A stretch of 42,271 nt of DNA from a bacterium (lineage in GTDB: Bacteria > Acidobacteriota > HRBIN11 > JAKEFK01), in contig JAKEFK010000169.1 of NCBI GenBank assembly GCA_022616075.1, forward strand, positions 1 through 42,271. Direction: 5' to 3'. A program made the position numbers and the translations under genes. This document shows, in pieces, positions 34,557 through 42,271 of this stretch. Under the pieces are notes generated by a model. The model ran no database searches. It was given only the letters and a program-made list of their open reading frames with translations, and was not told the origin of the DNA. The first letter of the stretch is position 1. The number at the start of each line of letters is the position of its first letter.

Positions 34557-34666
34557 TCCGTTTCCTCATTATTAATATTTGGCTTATCAATCATCGCTTT
34601 TTACCTATTCTAGCTCATTTTCTCCTTGATTCACGAAGGGGATGTCCCGCAGAATAAATCACCGAC

Positions 34667-34840
34667 GTGAAAAAAATCGTCTTCTTCTTCCTTTTGATCG
34701 CGATTCCATGCTTTGCCCAAACCTACACCTACCATAAGTATAAGAATCCTGCGCGAACGGAAGTTCGTGACAGCAGCAACGCTTGGGCCGCCACATTCAC
34801 CAGACGCCTGATGTGCTTGCAATTGCCATGCAATACATAG
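34667..34840 (+). pseudogene. Truncated secreted protein, 57 aa
   Basis: From a GTG at 34667 the frame encodes MKKIVFFFLLIAIPCFAQ, a clear signal peptide with cleavage after CFA, then about 40 residues. DSSNAWAATFT looks like the start of a beta-rich domain of a larger secreted protein, after which the sequence ends in LQLPCNT and a stop. No continuation was found in the other frames, and a palindromic repeat follows. I take it as the 5' remnant of a broken gene; a real short secreted peptide is less likely. The rest of the gap 34557-34996 shows no gene. Confidence 0.5.
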
Positions 34841-34929
34841 AAGCAGCGCCCGCTCAGTTTCAAGGAAGTCTGCAGATTGCCGGCGAGGCCTGTATGCAAA
34901 ATCCTTCCGCTGCGCACGACGCATGTGAA

Positions 34930-34956
34930 CAAAGTGGCGCGGACATCCCGTCTGCG
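34930..34956. repeat. Dispersed palindromic repeat, copy 3 (single arm)
   Basis: CAAAGTGGCGCGGACATCCC matches the left arm of copies 1 and 2 with two changes, followed by GTCTGCG as in copy 2. No right arm is visible, so this is a decayed or half element. Confidence 0.65.
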
Positions 34957-34984
34957 AATCTTCGCTTTTTCTTTGCCCTTGCGC

Positions 34985-34990
34985 TATAAT
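34985..34990 (+). promoter_or_regulatory. -10 box suggesting a leaderless transcript
   Basis: A perfect TATAAT ends six bases before the ATG at 34997, so transcription would start on or next to the initiation codon. No ribosome-binding site precedes the gene. The -35 region (around 34961-34966) is weak. Confidence 0.45.
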
Positions 34991-34996
34991 ACACTC

Positions 34997-36040
34997 ATGC
35001 GAGTTCATGGCCGGGGCGCAGCGTTCAATCCGGGCAACCGCTTCGAAAGACTTTACATCGATGAACTATCGGAAGATCGGGAAGAACCGGAAAAGGAACG
35101 CAAAGTTCAAACAAGCTTCTATCAGGACAGCACGCGCACCATTTTCGCCAAAAATGACAGTCCTGATATCCCGTTTACATTCAGCGTGAATCCGTATCGC
35201 GGTTGTGAGCATGGTTGCATTTATTGCTACGCGCGGCCTACGCATGAGTTTCTTGGTTTTTCTGCAGGACTCGATTTCGAAAGCAAGATCATGGTGAAAC
35301 AGGACGCGCCACAACTTCTGGCAGAGGCTCTACGAAATCCCAGGTTTGAGCCTCAAGTGATCGCGCTGTCCGGCAATACAGACTGCTACCAGCCGGTTGA
35401 ACGAAAACTGAAACTCACGCGCGCCTGCCTCGAAATATTTTTGAAATATCGCAATCCTGTGGGCATCGTTACGAAAAGTGCGATGATCACGCGGGATATC
35501 GATATACTTCAAGAACTGGCTAAATACGATTGCATTTCGGTTTCCATTTCGATTACCAGCATGAATCCGGAAATCCTCAACAAAATGGAACCCCGGGCAT
35601 CGACTGTTGACAGAAGATTGTTCGCGATGAATGAGCTGGCGAAAGCCGGAGTCCCGGTTGGTGTAAACGCCGCGCCCATCATCCCTGGTTTAACCGATGA
35701 AGAATTACCGGAGATTGTGAAACGGTCGGCGGAAAATGGCGCGCGATTCGCTGCTTACATCATGGTTCGATTGCCCTACGCCGTGAAGGATCTGTTCGTG
35801 GAATGGGTACATCGTGAATTTCCGCTACGCGCCATGAAAATTCTCAACCGGATCCGTGATTTGAGAGGCGGAAAATTAAGCGACGCGAGATTCCATTCAC
35901 GCATGTCAGGCGAAGGAGAATTTGCTGATACAATTTACACCTTATTTCAAGCGGCTTGCAAAAAGTACGGCCTGAATGAAGAGGAATTTGAGCTGAGTAC
36001 CAAACATTTTCAGAGAGCCGGTCAGCTCCAATTATATTAA
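34997..36040 (+). CDS. Radical SAM protein of the spore-photolyase-like PA0069/Rv2578c group
   Basis: The product is 347 residues from the ATG at 34997. The [4Fe-4S] cluster motif CEHGCIYCYARPTHEF (CxxxCxxC) lies near residue 72, after VQTSFYQDSTRTIFAKNDSPDIPFTFSVNPYRGC in outline, which is diagnostic of this group. TDCYQPVERKLKLTR and VNAAPIIPGLTDEE follow. The cluster cleaves SAM to a deoxyadenosyl radical; the substrate of this group is not established. A TATAAT box just before the start suggests a leaderless message. The DinB-like gene follows after 10 bp and is probably cotranscribed. Confidence 0.9.
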   Translation: MRVHGRGAAFNPGNRFERLYIDELSEDREEPEKERKVQTSFYQDSTRTIFAKNDSPDIPFTFSVNPYRGCEHGCIYCYARPTHEFLGFSAGLDFESKIMVKQDAPQLLAEALRNPRFEPQVIALSGNTDCYQPVERKLKLTRACLEIFLKYRNPVGIVTKSAMITRDIDILQELAKYDCISVSISITSMNPEILNKMEPRASTVDRRLFAMNELAKAGVPVGVNAAPIIPGLTDEELPEIVKRSAENGARFAAYIMVRLPYAVKDLFVEWVHREFPLRAMKILNRIRDLRGGKLSDARFHSRMSGEGEFADTIYTLFQAACKKYGLNEEEFELSTKHFQRAGQLQLY

Positions 36041-36050
36041 GGAGTATTTT

Positions 36051-36575
36051 GTGGAAGACTTACGTTACCCGATTGGAAAGTTCCAGTATGCGGGAGTTGC
36101 AACCGAAGAACAGCGTAAACTATTCATTGCGAATATCGCAGAAACACCTGCTCGACTGCGAGTTGCGGTTGCTGATTTGAATGAGGAACAACTGAAGACT
36201 CCTTACCGGCCGGAAGGATGGACGATTCGCCAGCTTGCCCATCATCTCCCGGACAGCCATCTGAATGCCTACACGCGCTTTCGCCTTGCGATGACGGAAG
36301 AGCAACCAACGATTCGGCCCTACTACGAAGATCGTTGGGCCGAGCTGAATGATTCACGAAATGCGCCGATTGATTTTTCACTGGACTTATTGGAATCACT
36401 TCACAAGAGATGGGTTTACTTCTTGGAATCACTGAGTGAATCAGATTTTTCCAGATCGTTTCAACATCCGGAGTTGGGACTTGTTAGTCTGGACAAGAAT
36501 CTAGCACTTTACTCCTGGCATGGGCAACATCATGTTGCGCAGATCACATCCCTAAGAGTTCGGCTCGACTGGTAG
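36051..36575 (+). CDS. YfiT/DinB-superfamily putative metal-dependent hydrolase or thiol transferase
   Basis: The product is 174 residues from a GTG with AAGGAG nine bases upstream. It shows the YfiT pattern: LRYPIGKF near the N-terminus, GWTIRQLAHHLPDSHLNAY and a C-terminal YSWHGQHHVAQIT. The His residues of AHHLPDSH and WHGQHHV form the metal site of the DinB fold. Related proteins transfer thiols such as bacillithiol to electrophiles; whether this organism makes such a thiol is unknown. Its 3' end overlaps the convergent CPBP gene by 24 bp. Confidence 0.85.
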   Translation: MEDLRYPIGKFQYAGVATEEQRKLFIANIAETPARLRVAVADLNEEQLKTPYRPEGWTIRQLAHHLPDSHLNAYTRFRLAMTEEQPTIRPYYEDRWAELNDSRNAPIDFSLDLLESLHKRWVYFLESLSESDFSRSFQHPELGLVSLDKNLALYSWHGQHHVAQITSLRVRLDW

Positions 36576-37427
36576 CGGCGGTGGTTCCGGCTCGTAGAGC
36601 GCGTTCATTCCGCCGATTCCAAGCAGTAGCAGTACTACTCCCATGAGATCAAACCACCACGGTTGGAAAACTGCTATGTCACCGGGAGTAGTATTAAAGC
36701 CGGGTATCTGCATTTGCGCGAACCGGCTAAGTATCAGCGGAATGCTGTTGTAAAAGGCATGGGCGATGATGCATAACCGCAGCGAGCCAGTTTTCAGTTT
36801 TAGCCAGGAAAAGAAAAAACCCAGCAGAAATGCGTTCACGATTGCCCAGGGAATGATGTGCGTAAGCCCAAAGAGAACGGAGGAAATGATTACCCCCGTT
36901 CTAGCGCCGTACCGGATCTGAAGTCCTTCCAGTATCACACCCCGAAAAACCAATTCTTCCACCAGGGGAGCAACGATACCAATCGTGAAAAGCACACCCC
37001 AGAAATTCTGAGCGAAAAGCTGATTCATGAAATCGATGTACTCACTCGGAATTGGTTTTATCGAATGCAATACGTTCCCTAATTCGGATGCAAGAATCGT
37101 GATGCCACAGCAAGCAACGGCAAGAGGCAGCAGAAGCAAAAATTGAAATCGCGGCCGAAGAATCAAAGCGATCAATGTAAACCCGGCAAGTATCGCGCCT
37201 GCCTTCGCTGCAATCAGTCCCGAAACAAGATGTGTAAGCGAAAGAGTTAACCAATGATTCTCCGAAAGCATGGAATCTCGGGAGAATTGAAAGAAACGTG
37301 CAATGATGAGTTGGAGAACAAACAATAGAATGACAACACCGACAGCTTGCAGAACCGTAAGATGAGGCTCTCGATGTGGTTCGGGCGTGGGTCCAGTTTG
37401 TCCGGTCTGAAAATCTTCGGAATTCAT
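36552..37427 (-). CDS. CPBP-family intramembrane metalloprotease (CAAX protease-like)
   Basis: The product is 291 residues with about eight membrane spans. The catalytic motifs are complete: EELVFRGVILEGLQ (EExxxR), FGLTHIIPW (FxxxH) and a later HAFYNSI. The first 25 residues are a Pro-rich cytoplasmic tail, and another Pro-rich tail closes the protein (EPPPLPVEP). Members cleave membrane proteins or process prenylated or bacteriocin substrates. It has its own promoter region, divergent from the CmpB-like gene across 30 bp. Substrate unknown. Confidence 0.88.
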   Translation of the reverse strand: MNSEDFQTGQTGPTPEPHREPHLTVLQAVGVVILLFVLQLIIARFFQFSRDSMLSENHWLTLSLTHLVSGLIAAKAGAILAGFTLIALILRPRFQFLLLLPLAVACCGITILASELGNVLHSIKPIPSEYIDFMNQLFAQNFWGVLFTIGIVAPLVEELVFRGVILEGLQIRYGARTGVIISSVLFGLTHIIPWAIVNAFLLGFFFSWLKLKTGSLRLCIIAHAFYNSIPLILSRFAQMQIPGFNTTPGDIAVFQPWWFDLMGVVLLLLGIGGMNALYEPEPPPLPVEPNS

Positions 37428-37457
37428 AAAGGGGAAATAATACTATAAAGTCTGAAT

Positions 37458-37886
37458 ATGCCGCTTCCGATCTATGTCCGCTTTTTGATCTATGGCGCAG
37501 CGGGGTGTTGTTTTGAAATCATTTTTACAGGAATCAAATCCTGGATCGGTTCGAATTTCCAGGATTGGAGCTTTCGTGGAAAAAGCTACATATGGATGTT
37601 TCCCATTTACGGACTACTGGCCTTCCTCTTCGAGCCGGTTCATGATGCGTTGCGTCCTGTGTTCTGGCTTTTTCGCGGACTGATTTACGTAGCAGGTTTT
37701 TTTGCGGTTGAATTTTTGACTGGATGGGTCCTGCGGGGCATAACTGGAAAATGTCCGTGGGATTATTCAGGCAAAAAGCTCAGCTTCAAAGGACTGATTC
37801 GCTGGGATTATGCTCCGATCTGGTTTGGCTTCTGCATGCTGATGGAGCCTTTTCACGATCTGTTAATGCGGGTGAGGATAACTTAG
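37458..37886 (+). CDS. Small four-span membrane protein of the CmpB (PF06541) type
   Basis: The product is 142 residues with about four hydrophobic spans. Family features are GCCFEIIFTG near the N-terminus, FPIYGLLAFLFEP, EFLTGWVLRGITGKCPWDYSGKK and a final WDYAPIW. This matches proteins annotated as putative ABC transporter type IV, whose transport role is not established. The gene diverges from the CPBP protease gene and ends near a short repeat. The function cannot be stated. Confidence 0.65.
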   Translation: MPLPIYVRFLIYGAAGCCFEIIFTGIKSWIGSNFQDWSFRGKSYIWMFPIYGLLAFLFEPVHDALRPVFWLFRGLIYVAGFFAVEFLTGWVLRGITGKCPWDYSGKKLSFKGLIRWDYAPIWFGFCMLMEPFHDLLMRVRIT

Positions 37887-37890
37887 AAAA

Positions 37891-37918
37891 CTTTTGGCGC
37901 CTTGGCGTCTTGGCGGTT
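37891..37918. repeat. Short iterated GGCG repeat
   Basis: CTTTTGGCGCCTTGGCGTCTTGGCGGTT contains four steps of a TTGGCG unit in the gap between two convergent genes. I have the impression of a common intergenic repeat of this kind in other genomes, but cannot confirm it here. Confidence 0.45.
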
Positions 37919-37921
37919 AAC

Positions 37922-40573
37922 TCAAAGAACCCTTGCCAGCACCAGAGTCAGGTCATCGTGTTGCGGGACATCTCCGGCAAACTCATTCGCTTCACACAAA
38001 ATTCGATCACAAAGCTCTTTCACTGGTAACGTACTGTGATCGCAAATGACTTTGATGAGACGTTCTTCGCCGAATTCTTCATCTTGTGCATTCATCGCTT
38101 CGGTCAGCCCATCCGAGTAGATCAGGAGAATATCTCCGGTTCTGAGATCCACGACATCCTTTTTATAGACAACATCCGGCAACATGCCCACCACCAGCCC
38201 GCCTGTTCCCAATCGCTCGATCCCACCCTCCGCTCGAAAAACGAGCGGCGGATTATGACCGGCGTTCACGTAAACAAGACGGCGTTGATGATCTTCATAA
38301 ACACAATAAAAGAATGTCGCATATTTGTATGTCGTAGTGGAAGCGCAAAGCAGGCGGTTGATATCATTCATAAGCAAATCAATTTCCTTTCCGCGCAGCG
38401 CTGCGCCACTCCGCAACAATGCCTGCAAATTGGCCATCAGAAGAGCAGAAGAAATCCCCTTTCCCGATACGTCACCAAGAGCAACGCCAAGCCGATTGCC
38501 GTCCAGCGGCAAAAAATCGAAGTAGTCACCGCCCACTGCGCGCGCTGCTTTGCAGTAGCCCGTATATTCAAAGGTCTCCATCGGTGGAAAAGTTTGTGGA
38601 AACAACCTGGCCTGCACCTCGGTCGCAATCTGCAATTCCCTTTTCAATTTCTCCTGTTCCGACACCTGCGCAATCAGATTCGAATACTCAAGTGCAATTG
38701 CCGTCTGTTCGGCCACGCTGAGCAGCAGTTGTTTATCCTGTTTTGAGTATGCTTCTTCAGAAAGCTTTTCGCCCAGGCTGAGAAAACCCAGTATTTCTTT
38801 TCCGGAAACCAGGGGAACAATAAGTTTGGTATTTAACCTTTGTATCAATATTTTTTCTTGATAAAGCGAGTCCTCTGTATCCGCTTTCATCAATGCAAAT
38901 ACCCAGGACTTAGGATCATTTACGAAAACTTCAAGGCATGCCGGCTCTTCCAATTTGAATTTGTTGAGCTGCTGACCAATAAAAGAAGCCGAACTGAAAT
39001 GGAAGTTTTTGTATTCCTCCGGACTGCACCAGATTTCATCATCGTAGCCGGTACGAACTCGCAATCCGTGGCAGCGGAAACCGGATGGATTTTCTTCTCG
39101 CAAAAAGACAGCAACGCGATCGGGAAATAGAGCATCGCTGACTTCATCCGTGACGAGATCAAAGAGCTTGTCCGGTTGAGCGGCCAGGCGACGTACACCA
39201 CGCGCAAGATCCGTCAGGACCTGCTGCGCATTGTACGCCTGCCTAAAAAATCGCCGATCCATCGCTTCCATCGCCTTTGTATTAATCTTCCGCAATCCAA
39301 TTGCTATTCCGAATGCCGCCGCTGCCGTGGTTAGAGTAGTAGAAATGCTAAATTGCCGGGTGTTCAACACGCGCAGTGTACCCAGTGCCAAATAAACAAC
39401 TGCAAAAATAACGAAGCCTTCAATCACAAAGAAACCTCGGGAAAGCAACGCATACTGCAAACCCCTGCGGATGATTAAGCGGATCCCCAGTACGCGATGA
39501 CGCAAAACAACATAGAGGAATGAAAGCGGAAAGATTCCCACACTGATCACGAGCGCGGCGATCGTCCAGAAAGGGGGGATGGATTCGCCGCTTGCATATA
39601 CCATCAAGAAAACAGCCAGAGGAACGATTCCGAACAAAGCGCCGGCCAACAGGATCCCTGTTTTCCGCCGTTCATCTTTTGTTTCCGCTTTCACGAAATG
39701 CAAAGCCAGGGAAACAAGTCCCACCAGCATCACGACAAGCGGAATCAATCCAATCAGCCATAGGAACGGCTCCAACGCCTTGTCGATTTGTTCAAACATT
39801 GCAAAAGAAGAATGAAAGGAGTAAGTCACTGCAATATTCAACACCCAGAAGATCACGGACAACAGCAGTAGAAACTTGAGTAACCATGGAAACTTGCGGC
39901 CTAGAATAGAACGCGCGGGAAAAACAAGAAAGAAGTGGGAAAACAAATAAGCCGCAAAAGAAACACAGGTGACGCTCAGTAGCACACCGAAGTCTCTCAA
40001 ACCGGGCGGGAAATACTGAAAGGCAATTCCGAAGACGAAGGAAAAAGTTGCAAAGAAAACACTCGCAAGAAAAGCATTATCGTCTTCCGGCTTGGCAAAG
40101 CCCAGGAAGAATGCAACGAACAATATCACGAGCGGTAATTTAAAAATAAGTACCGTGTTAATGAACCAGTAACGAAAATCCTTCGGTGGTTCGGTGCCGG
40201 CCGGAGCCGATAAAATCAATGCCTTGCCACCACGCAAAATTTTCAGCGACCAGGCTTCACCATACCGCAATGTCTTCCAAGTATCCCCTAAGTCGAAATA
40301 GCTTTTGATTTCTTTACCCTCTCCGCGGCTATTGTAAATAGCAATGACCTCATCTCCCGGTTTTAGTCCTGCAAGATAACCGGCGGTAGGATTTCCCGTA
40401 TAACGCTTTTCCTGGATGGACTTCACGTATAGATGGCCGTTTCGCACATCACCGAGAAAACCAATTTCTGCTTCATGCAGATATTCTTTGGAAAAAATAC
40501 AGTAGATCTGGTGAGCGCGAAGTGAAAGTATGATCACAGCCAGGAGGATCAGGAAACCGAGCCGTTTGCTCAT
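37922..40573 (-). CDS. PDZ-membrane-GAF-SpoIIE (PP2C) phosphatase, 883 aa
   Basis: After an N-terminal anchor a PDZ-like domain (about 45-125, with AGYLAGLKPGDEVIAI) faces the periplasm. About eight membrane spans (135-400), a GAF domain (about 440-620) and an RsbU/SpoIIE phosphatase domain (about 640-883) follow. The metal-binding Asp motifs are present: AVGGDYFDF, LGDVSGKGI, YSDGLTEA and QHDDLTL. Such phosphatases release anti-anti-sigma proteins and so tune a partner-switching stress response. The REC-PAS gene lies 33 bp upstream on the same strand and is probably cotranscribed. No anti-sigma or antagonist gene is in the window. The PDZ sensor on a phosphatase is unusual. Confidence 0.88.
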   Translation of the reverse strand: MSKRLGFLILLAVIILSLRAHQIYCIFSKEYLHEAEIGFLGDVRNGHLYVKSIQEKRYTGNPTAGYLAGLKPGDEVIAIYNSRGEGKEIKSYFDLGDTWKTLRYGEAWSLKILRGGKALILSAPAGTEPPKDFRYWFINTVLIFKLPLVILFVAFFLGFAKPEDDNAFLASVFFATFSFVFGIAFQYFPPGLRDFGVLLSVTCVSFAAYLFSHFFLVFPARSILGRKFPWLLKFLLLLSVIFWVLNIAVTYSFHSSFAMFEQIDKALEPFLWLIGLIPLVVMLVGLVSLALHFVKAETKDERRKTGILLAGALFGIVPLAVFLMVYASGESIPPFWTIAALVISVGIFPLSFLYVVLRHRVLGIRLIIRRGLQYALLSRGFFVIEGFVIFAVVYLALGTLRVLNTRQFSISTTLTTAAAAFGIAIGLRKINTKAMEAMDRRFFRQAYNAQQVLTDLARGVRRLAAQPDKLFDLVTDEVSDALFPDRVAVFLREENPSGFRCHGLRVRTGYDDEIWCSPEEYKNFHFSSASFIGQQLNKFKLEEPACLEVFVNDPKSWVFALMKADTEDSLYQEKILIQRLNTKLIVPLVSGKEILGFLSLGEKLSEEAYSKQDKQLLLSVAEQTAIALEYSNLIAQVSEQEKLKRELQIATEVQARLFPQTFPPMETFEYTGYCKAARAVGGDYFDFLPLDGNRLGVALGDVSGKGISSALLMANLQALLRSGAALRGKEIDLLMNDINRLLCASTTTYKYATFFYCVYEDHQRRLVYVNAGHNPPLVFRAEGGIERLGTGGLVVGMLPDVVYKKDVVDLRTGDILLIYSDGLTEAMNAQDEEFGEERLIKVICDHSTLPVKELCDRILCEANEFAGDVPQHDDLTLVLARVL

Positions 40574-40606
40574 TTACTTTTTATACGCAGATACGCTGTT
40601 CGCCGT

Positions 40607-41308
40607 TCATTTCAATTCAAGGATGGCAAACACTAACCTCGACGGATCAGAGGAAAACGAGATCGGATCAGCCAGAATTTTCACCTGCACGCTGGTGCCG
40701 TCCTTACGACGAAAAGAAGTATCAAAATATTTGTCTTCACGAAAACGATGAGCATCGGGAGTAAGTTGGCCCAGGGGTTGTCCGATCATTTCGGTTGTTG
40801 AAAATCCAAGGATATCAGCAGCGGAGGGATTGCTGTAAAGGATCTCGCCTTTTCCGTCCGTAATGACAACGCCCAATTGCATCGCATCAATTGCTTTTCG
40901 AAATAGCTTCAATTCTTCTTCAGCTCGTTTCCGCCGAAGCGCATTCAGGATGGAGCGTTTCAACAACGTTGAGCTGATCTCTCCTTTGACTAGATAGTCC
41001 TGCGCTCCGCTTTCAATAATCGTCTGAACCGTGTCATGATCATCCAAGCCACTCATAACGATGACCGGAAGAAGCGGATACGCCTGGGACATTCTGTGAA
41101 AAGTATCAATCCCGCGGGAGTCCGGCAGAGTGAGGTCGAGCAGGACGATATCGAACCGCGTTTCAGCAAGATGTTTCAGCCCTTCTCCCAGCGTGGGATA
41201 CGATTCCACCTCGAAATACGCATCCAGACTCTTGTGCAAAATCTCATGGATCAGAAACACATCGCTTTCGCTGTCATCGATCATCATCACTCGAACAAGA
41301 TCAGACAT
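40607..41308 (-). CDS. REC-PAS single-component signalling protein, 233 aa
   Basis: The N-terminal receiver domain has MMIDDSESD (acidic pair), the phosphoacceptor Asp in DIVLLDLTLPDS (about residue 57) and the Lys in DYLVKGE. A PAS domain follows (about 130-233: ITDGKGEILYSNPSAADILGF). No DNA-binding, kinase or cyclase output is present, so it probably acts by protein contact, perhaps on the phosphatase encoded 33 bp downstream. A cognate histidine kinase is not in the window. The start ATG at 41308 is the first in the frame. Confidence 0.85.
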   Translation of the reverse strand: MSDLVRVMMIDDSESDVFLIHEILHKSLDAYFEVESYPTLGEGLKHLAETRFDIVLLDLTLPDSRGIDTFHRMSQAYPLLPVIVMSGLDDHDTVQTIIESGAQDYLVKGEISSTLLKRSILNALRRKRAEEELKLFRKAIDAMQLGVVITDGKGEILYSNPSAADILGFSTTEMIGQPLGQLTPDAHRFREDKYFDTSFRRKDGTSVQVKILADPISFSSDPSRLVFAILELK

Positions 41309-41413
41309 AACGGTGACTCTATCATAACTTTTCTACATCGCGTGTGGCCAATGACGCGATTGACTTGAAGTGATGCGCGCATAGTTTTCAGAGAGGAACA
41401 AGGAGCAAATCGT

Positions 41414-42136
41414 ATGGCAAATGTAACATTTAACACCACAAAAAAGAATGTAGGGAATCTTGAACGGTGGATCGCGACCATCGCCGGGTTGGCTTTAGCA
41501 GCATACGGGTTGAAGAAACGATCCAAAGGTGGACTTTTGAGTGCAGCGGCAGGCGGCGGTCTTATGTACTGCGGAATCAGCGGTCACAGTTTCTTTTACG
41601 ATGCTTTCGGAATTAATCACGGCCAAAAAACTCAGAATCCGATCGTGAGCGTTCCCCATGGTGAGGGAATCAAAATCGAACACACAATCAGCATAAATCG
41701 AACTCCAGAACAGCTCTACCGTTTCTGGAGAAATTTTGGAAACCTTCCCTTTGTGATGAAGCACCTGGAATCTGTAACGGTTGTGGATGATCAGCATTCG
41801 CACTGGATTGGCAGAGCACCTGCTGGACAGGTTGTCGAATGGGATGCGGTGACACATAATGAAATTCAGAATGAGTTGATAGCCTGGCGCTCGGTCGATG
41901 GTTCTGAGATTGACCATGCGGGATCGGTAGAGTTCAAAGAGAACGCAGCCGGCGGAACGGATTTGAAAGTTGTTTTGAATTACAAGCCGCCCGCGGGCAA
42001 AGTGGGCGCGATTGTAGCCACACTTTTGGGCGAAGATCCCGCGCATCAAATTGAAGAAGACCTGAACCAGTTTAAATCGATGATTGAAGTCACTCCTATT
42101 CCATCCTGGAATCGTCCACAATCGTCACACCTTTAA
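41414..42136 (+). CDS. DUF2892-like membrane segment plus SRPBCC (polyketide cyclase-like) protein
   Basis: The product is 240 residues from the ATG at 41414 with AAGGAG upstream. The first 70 residues carry two hydrophobic helices with NLERWIATIAGLALAAYG and GLLSAAAGGGLMYCGISGHS, as in YgaP-type DUF2892 segments. A SRPBCC lipid-binding-like domain follows (about 85-225: HTISINRTPEQLYRFWRNFGNLP, WIGRAPAGQVVEWDA). Proteins with both parts are often found among stress and membrane genes; the ligand is unknown. It is divergent from the REC-PAS gene across 105 bp. Confidence 0.8.
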   Translation: MANVTFNTTKKNVGNLERWIATIAGLALAAYGLKKRSKGGLLSAAAGGGLMYCGISGHSFFYDAFGINHGQKTQNPIVSVPHGEGIKIEHTISINRTPEQLYRFWRNFGNLPFVMKHLESVTVVDDQHSHWIGRAPAGQVVEWDAVTHNEIQNELIAWRSVDGSEIDHAGSVEFKENAAGGTDLKVVLNYKPPAGKVGAIVATLLGEDPAHQIEEDLNQFKSMIEVTPIPSWNRPQSSHL

Positions 42137-42145
42137 ATAATCAGT

Positions 42146-42224
42146 GTAAGAAGGGGGTGTGGGTTTGATGATGATAAGAAGATTTTAAAAAATATCCCCA
42201 TATCTCTTCTATCTCCCTTCTTAC
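42146..42224. other. Inverted repeat after the SRPBCC gene
   Basis: GTAAGAAGGG (42146-42155) and CCCTTCTTAC (42215-42224) are perfect 10-bp inverted arms around a 59-nt AT-rich interior. It lies 9 bp after the stop of the SRPBCC gene. No T-run follows. It could be a terminator-like structure or part of a repeat that continues outside the window. Confidence 0.45.
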
Positions 42225-42271
42225 CTAGCGCGGCATAGCCGACAACCAAAATGATATCGAAGAGAAGTCCG

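Noticed and set aside
34631-35008. 125-residue minus-strand frame
   Set aside because: It overlaps the truncated signal-peptide gene and a palindromic repeat and shows no domain or start signal.
38036-38746. 236-residue plus-strand frame within the SpoIIE gene
   Set aside because: It is an antisense shadow; the minus-strand frame carries the complete phosphatase motifs.

Overview
The window looks like chromosomal DNA from a free-living, aerobic, Gram-negative-type heterotroph. It carries lipoproteins and secreted proteins, ergothioneine synthesis, a GreA factor with a very long N-terminal extension, Ser/Thr-kinase/TPR/sigma-54 regulation, and dispersed palindromic repeats. An Acidobacteriota-like lineage is my best guess, based on gene content and style only. 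TTG and GTG starts and tightly coupled stop/start overlaps are common. I saw no rRNA, tRNA, CRISPR array, phage or transposase gene.

Layout. 1-3195: a truncated MetE-like gene, divergent from a coupled egtB-egtD pair for ergothioneine. 3212-13910: the most unusual region. A 1519-residue regulator (degenerate Ser/Thr kinase, TPRs, GAF, sigma-54 AAA+, Fis-type HTH) is followed on the same strand by a 53-residue secreted peptide gene, an 81-residue protein gene, an unrecognised 291-residue protein gene and a membrane-anchored patatin gene. A family-5 (peptide-type) solute-binding protein gene diverges from the regulator. Three promoters on this strand share a -24/-12 (sigma-54-like) element and a 17-bp dyad (TGTTG-N7-CNACA) placed 79-83 bp upstream, so the cluster looks like a self-contained sigma-54 regulon. 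14000-19491: a small protein, a frameshifted CPA2-type antiporter, an MgtE remnant, a membrane glycosyltransferase, arsC, and a divergent pair of small unknown genes.

19491-26645: after a 200-bp palindromic repeat comes an acyl-activation and transfer cluster resembling dlt. It has a Trm112/methyltransferase-like protein fused to an AMP-ligase, an AMP-ligase fused to a carrier domain (DltA+DltC), an SGNH protein (DltD-like), a 53-residue single-span protein (DltX-like), and a convergent MBOAT acyltransferase (DltB-like). 26689-31852: two phytoene-dehydrogenase-type flavoproteins coupled to a lipoprotein, and a divergent GcvT-family protein. 31906-42136: GreA-like factor with a coiled-coil partner, a truncated secreted protein, a radical SAM protein of the spore-photolyase-like group, a YfiT/DinB protein, a CPBP protease, a CmpB-like membrane protein, a PDZ/GAF/SpoIIE phosphatase with an adjacent REC-PAS protein, and an SRPBCC protein.

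The main candidate for an undescribed system is the sigma-54 cluster at 3212-13910. A secreted peptide, a peptide-type binding protein and a cytoplasmic TPR regulator driving the peptide's own promoter would make a plausible peptide-communication loop. The promoter and operator pattern is seen directly in the sequence; the signalling role is inference.
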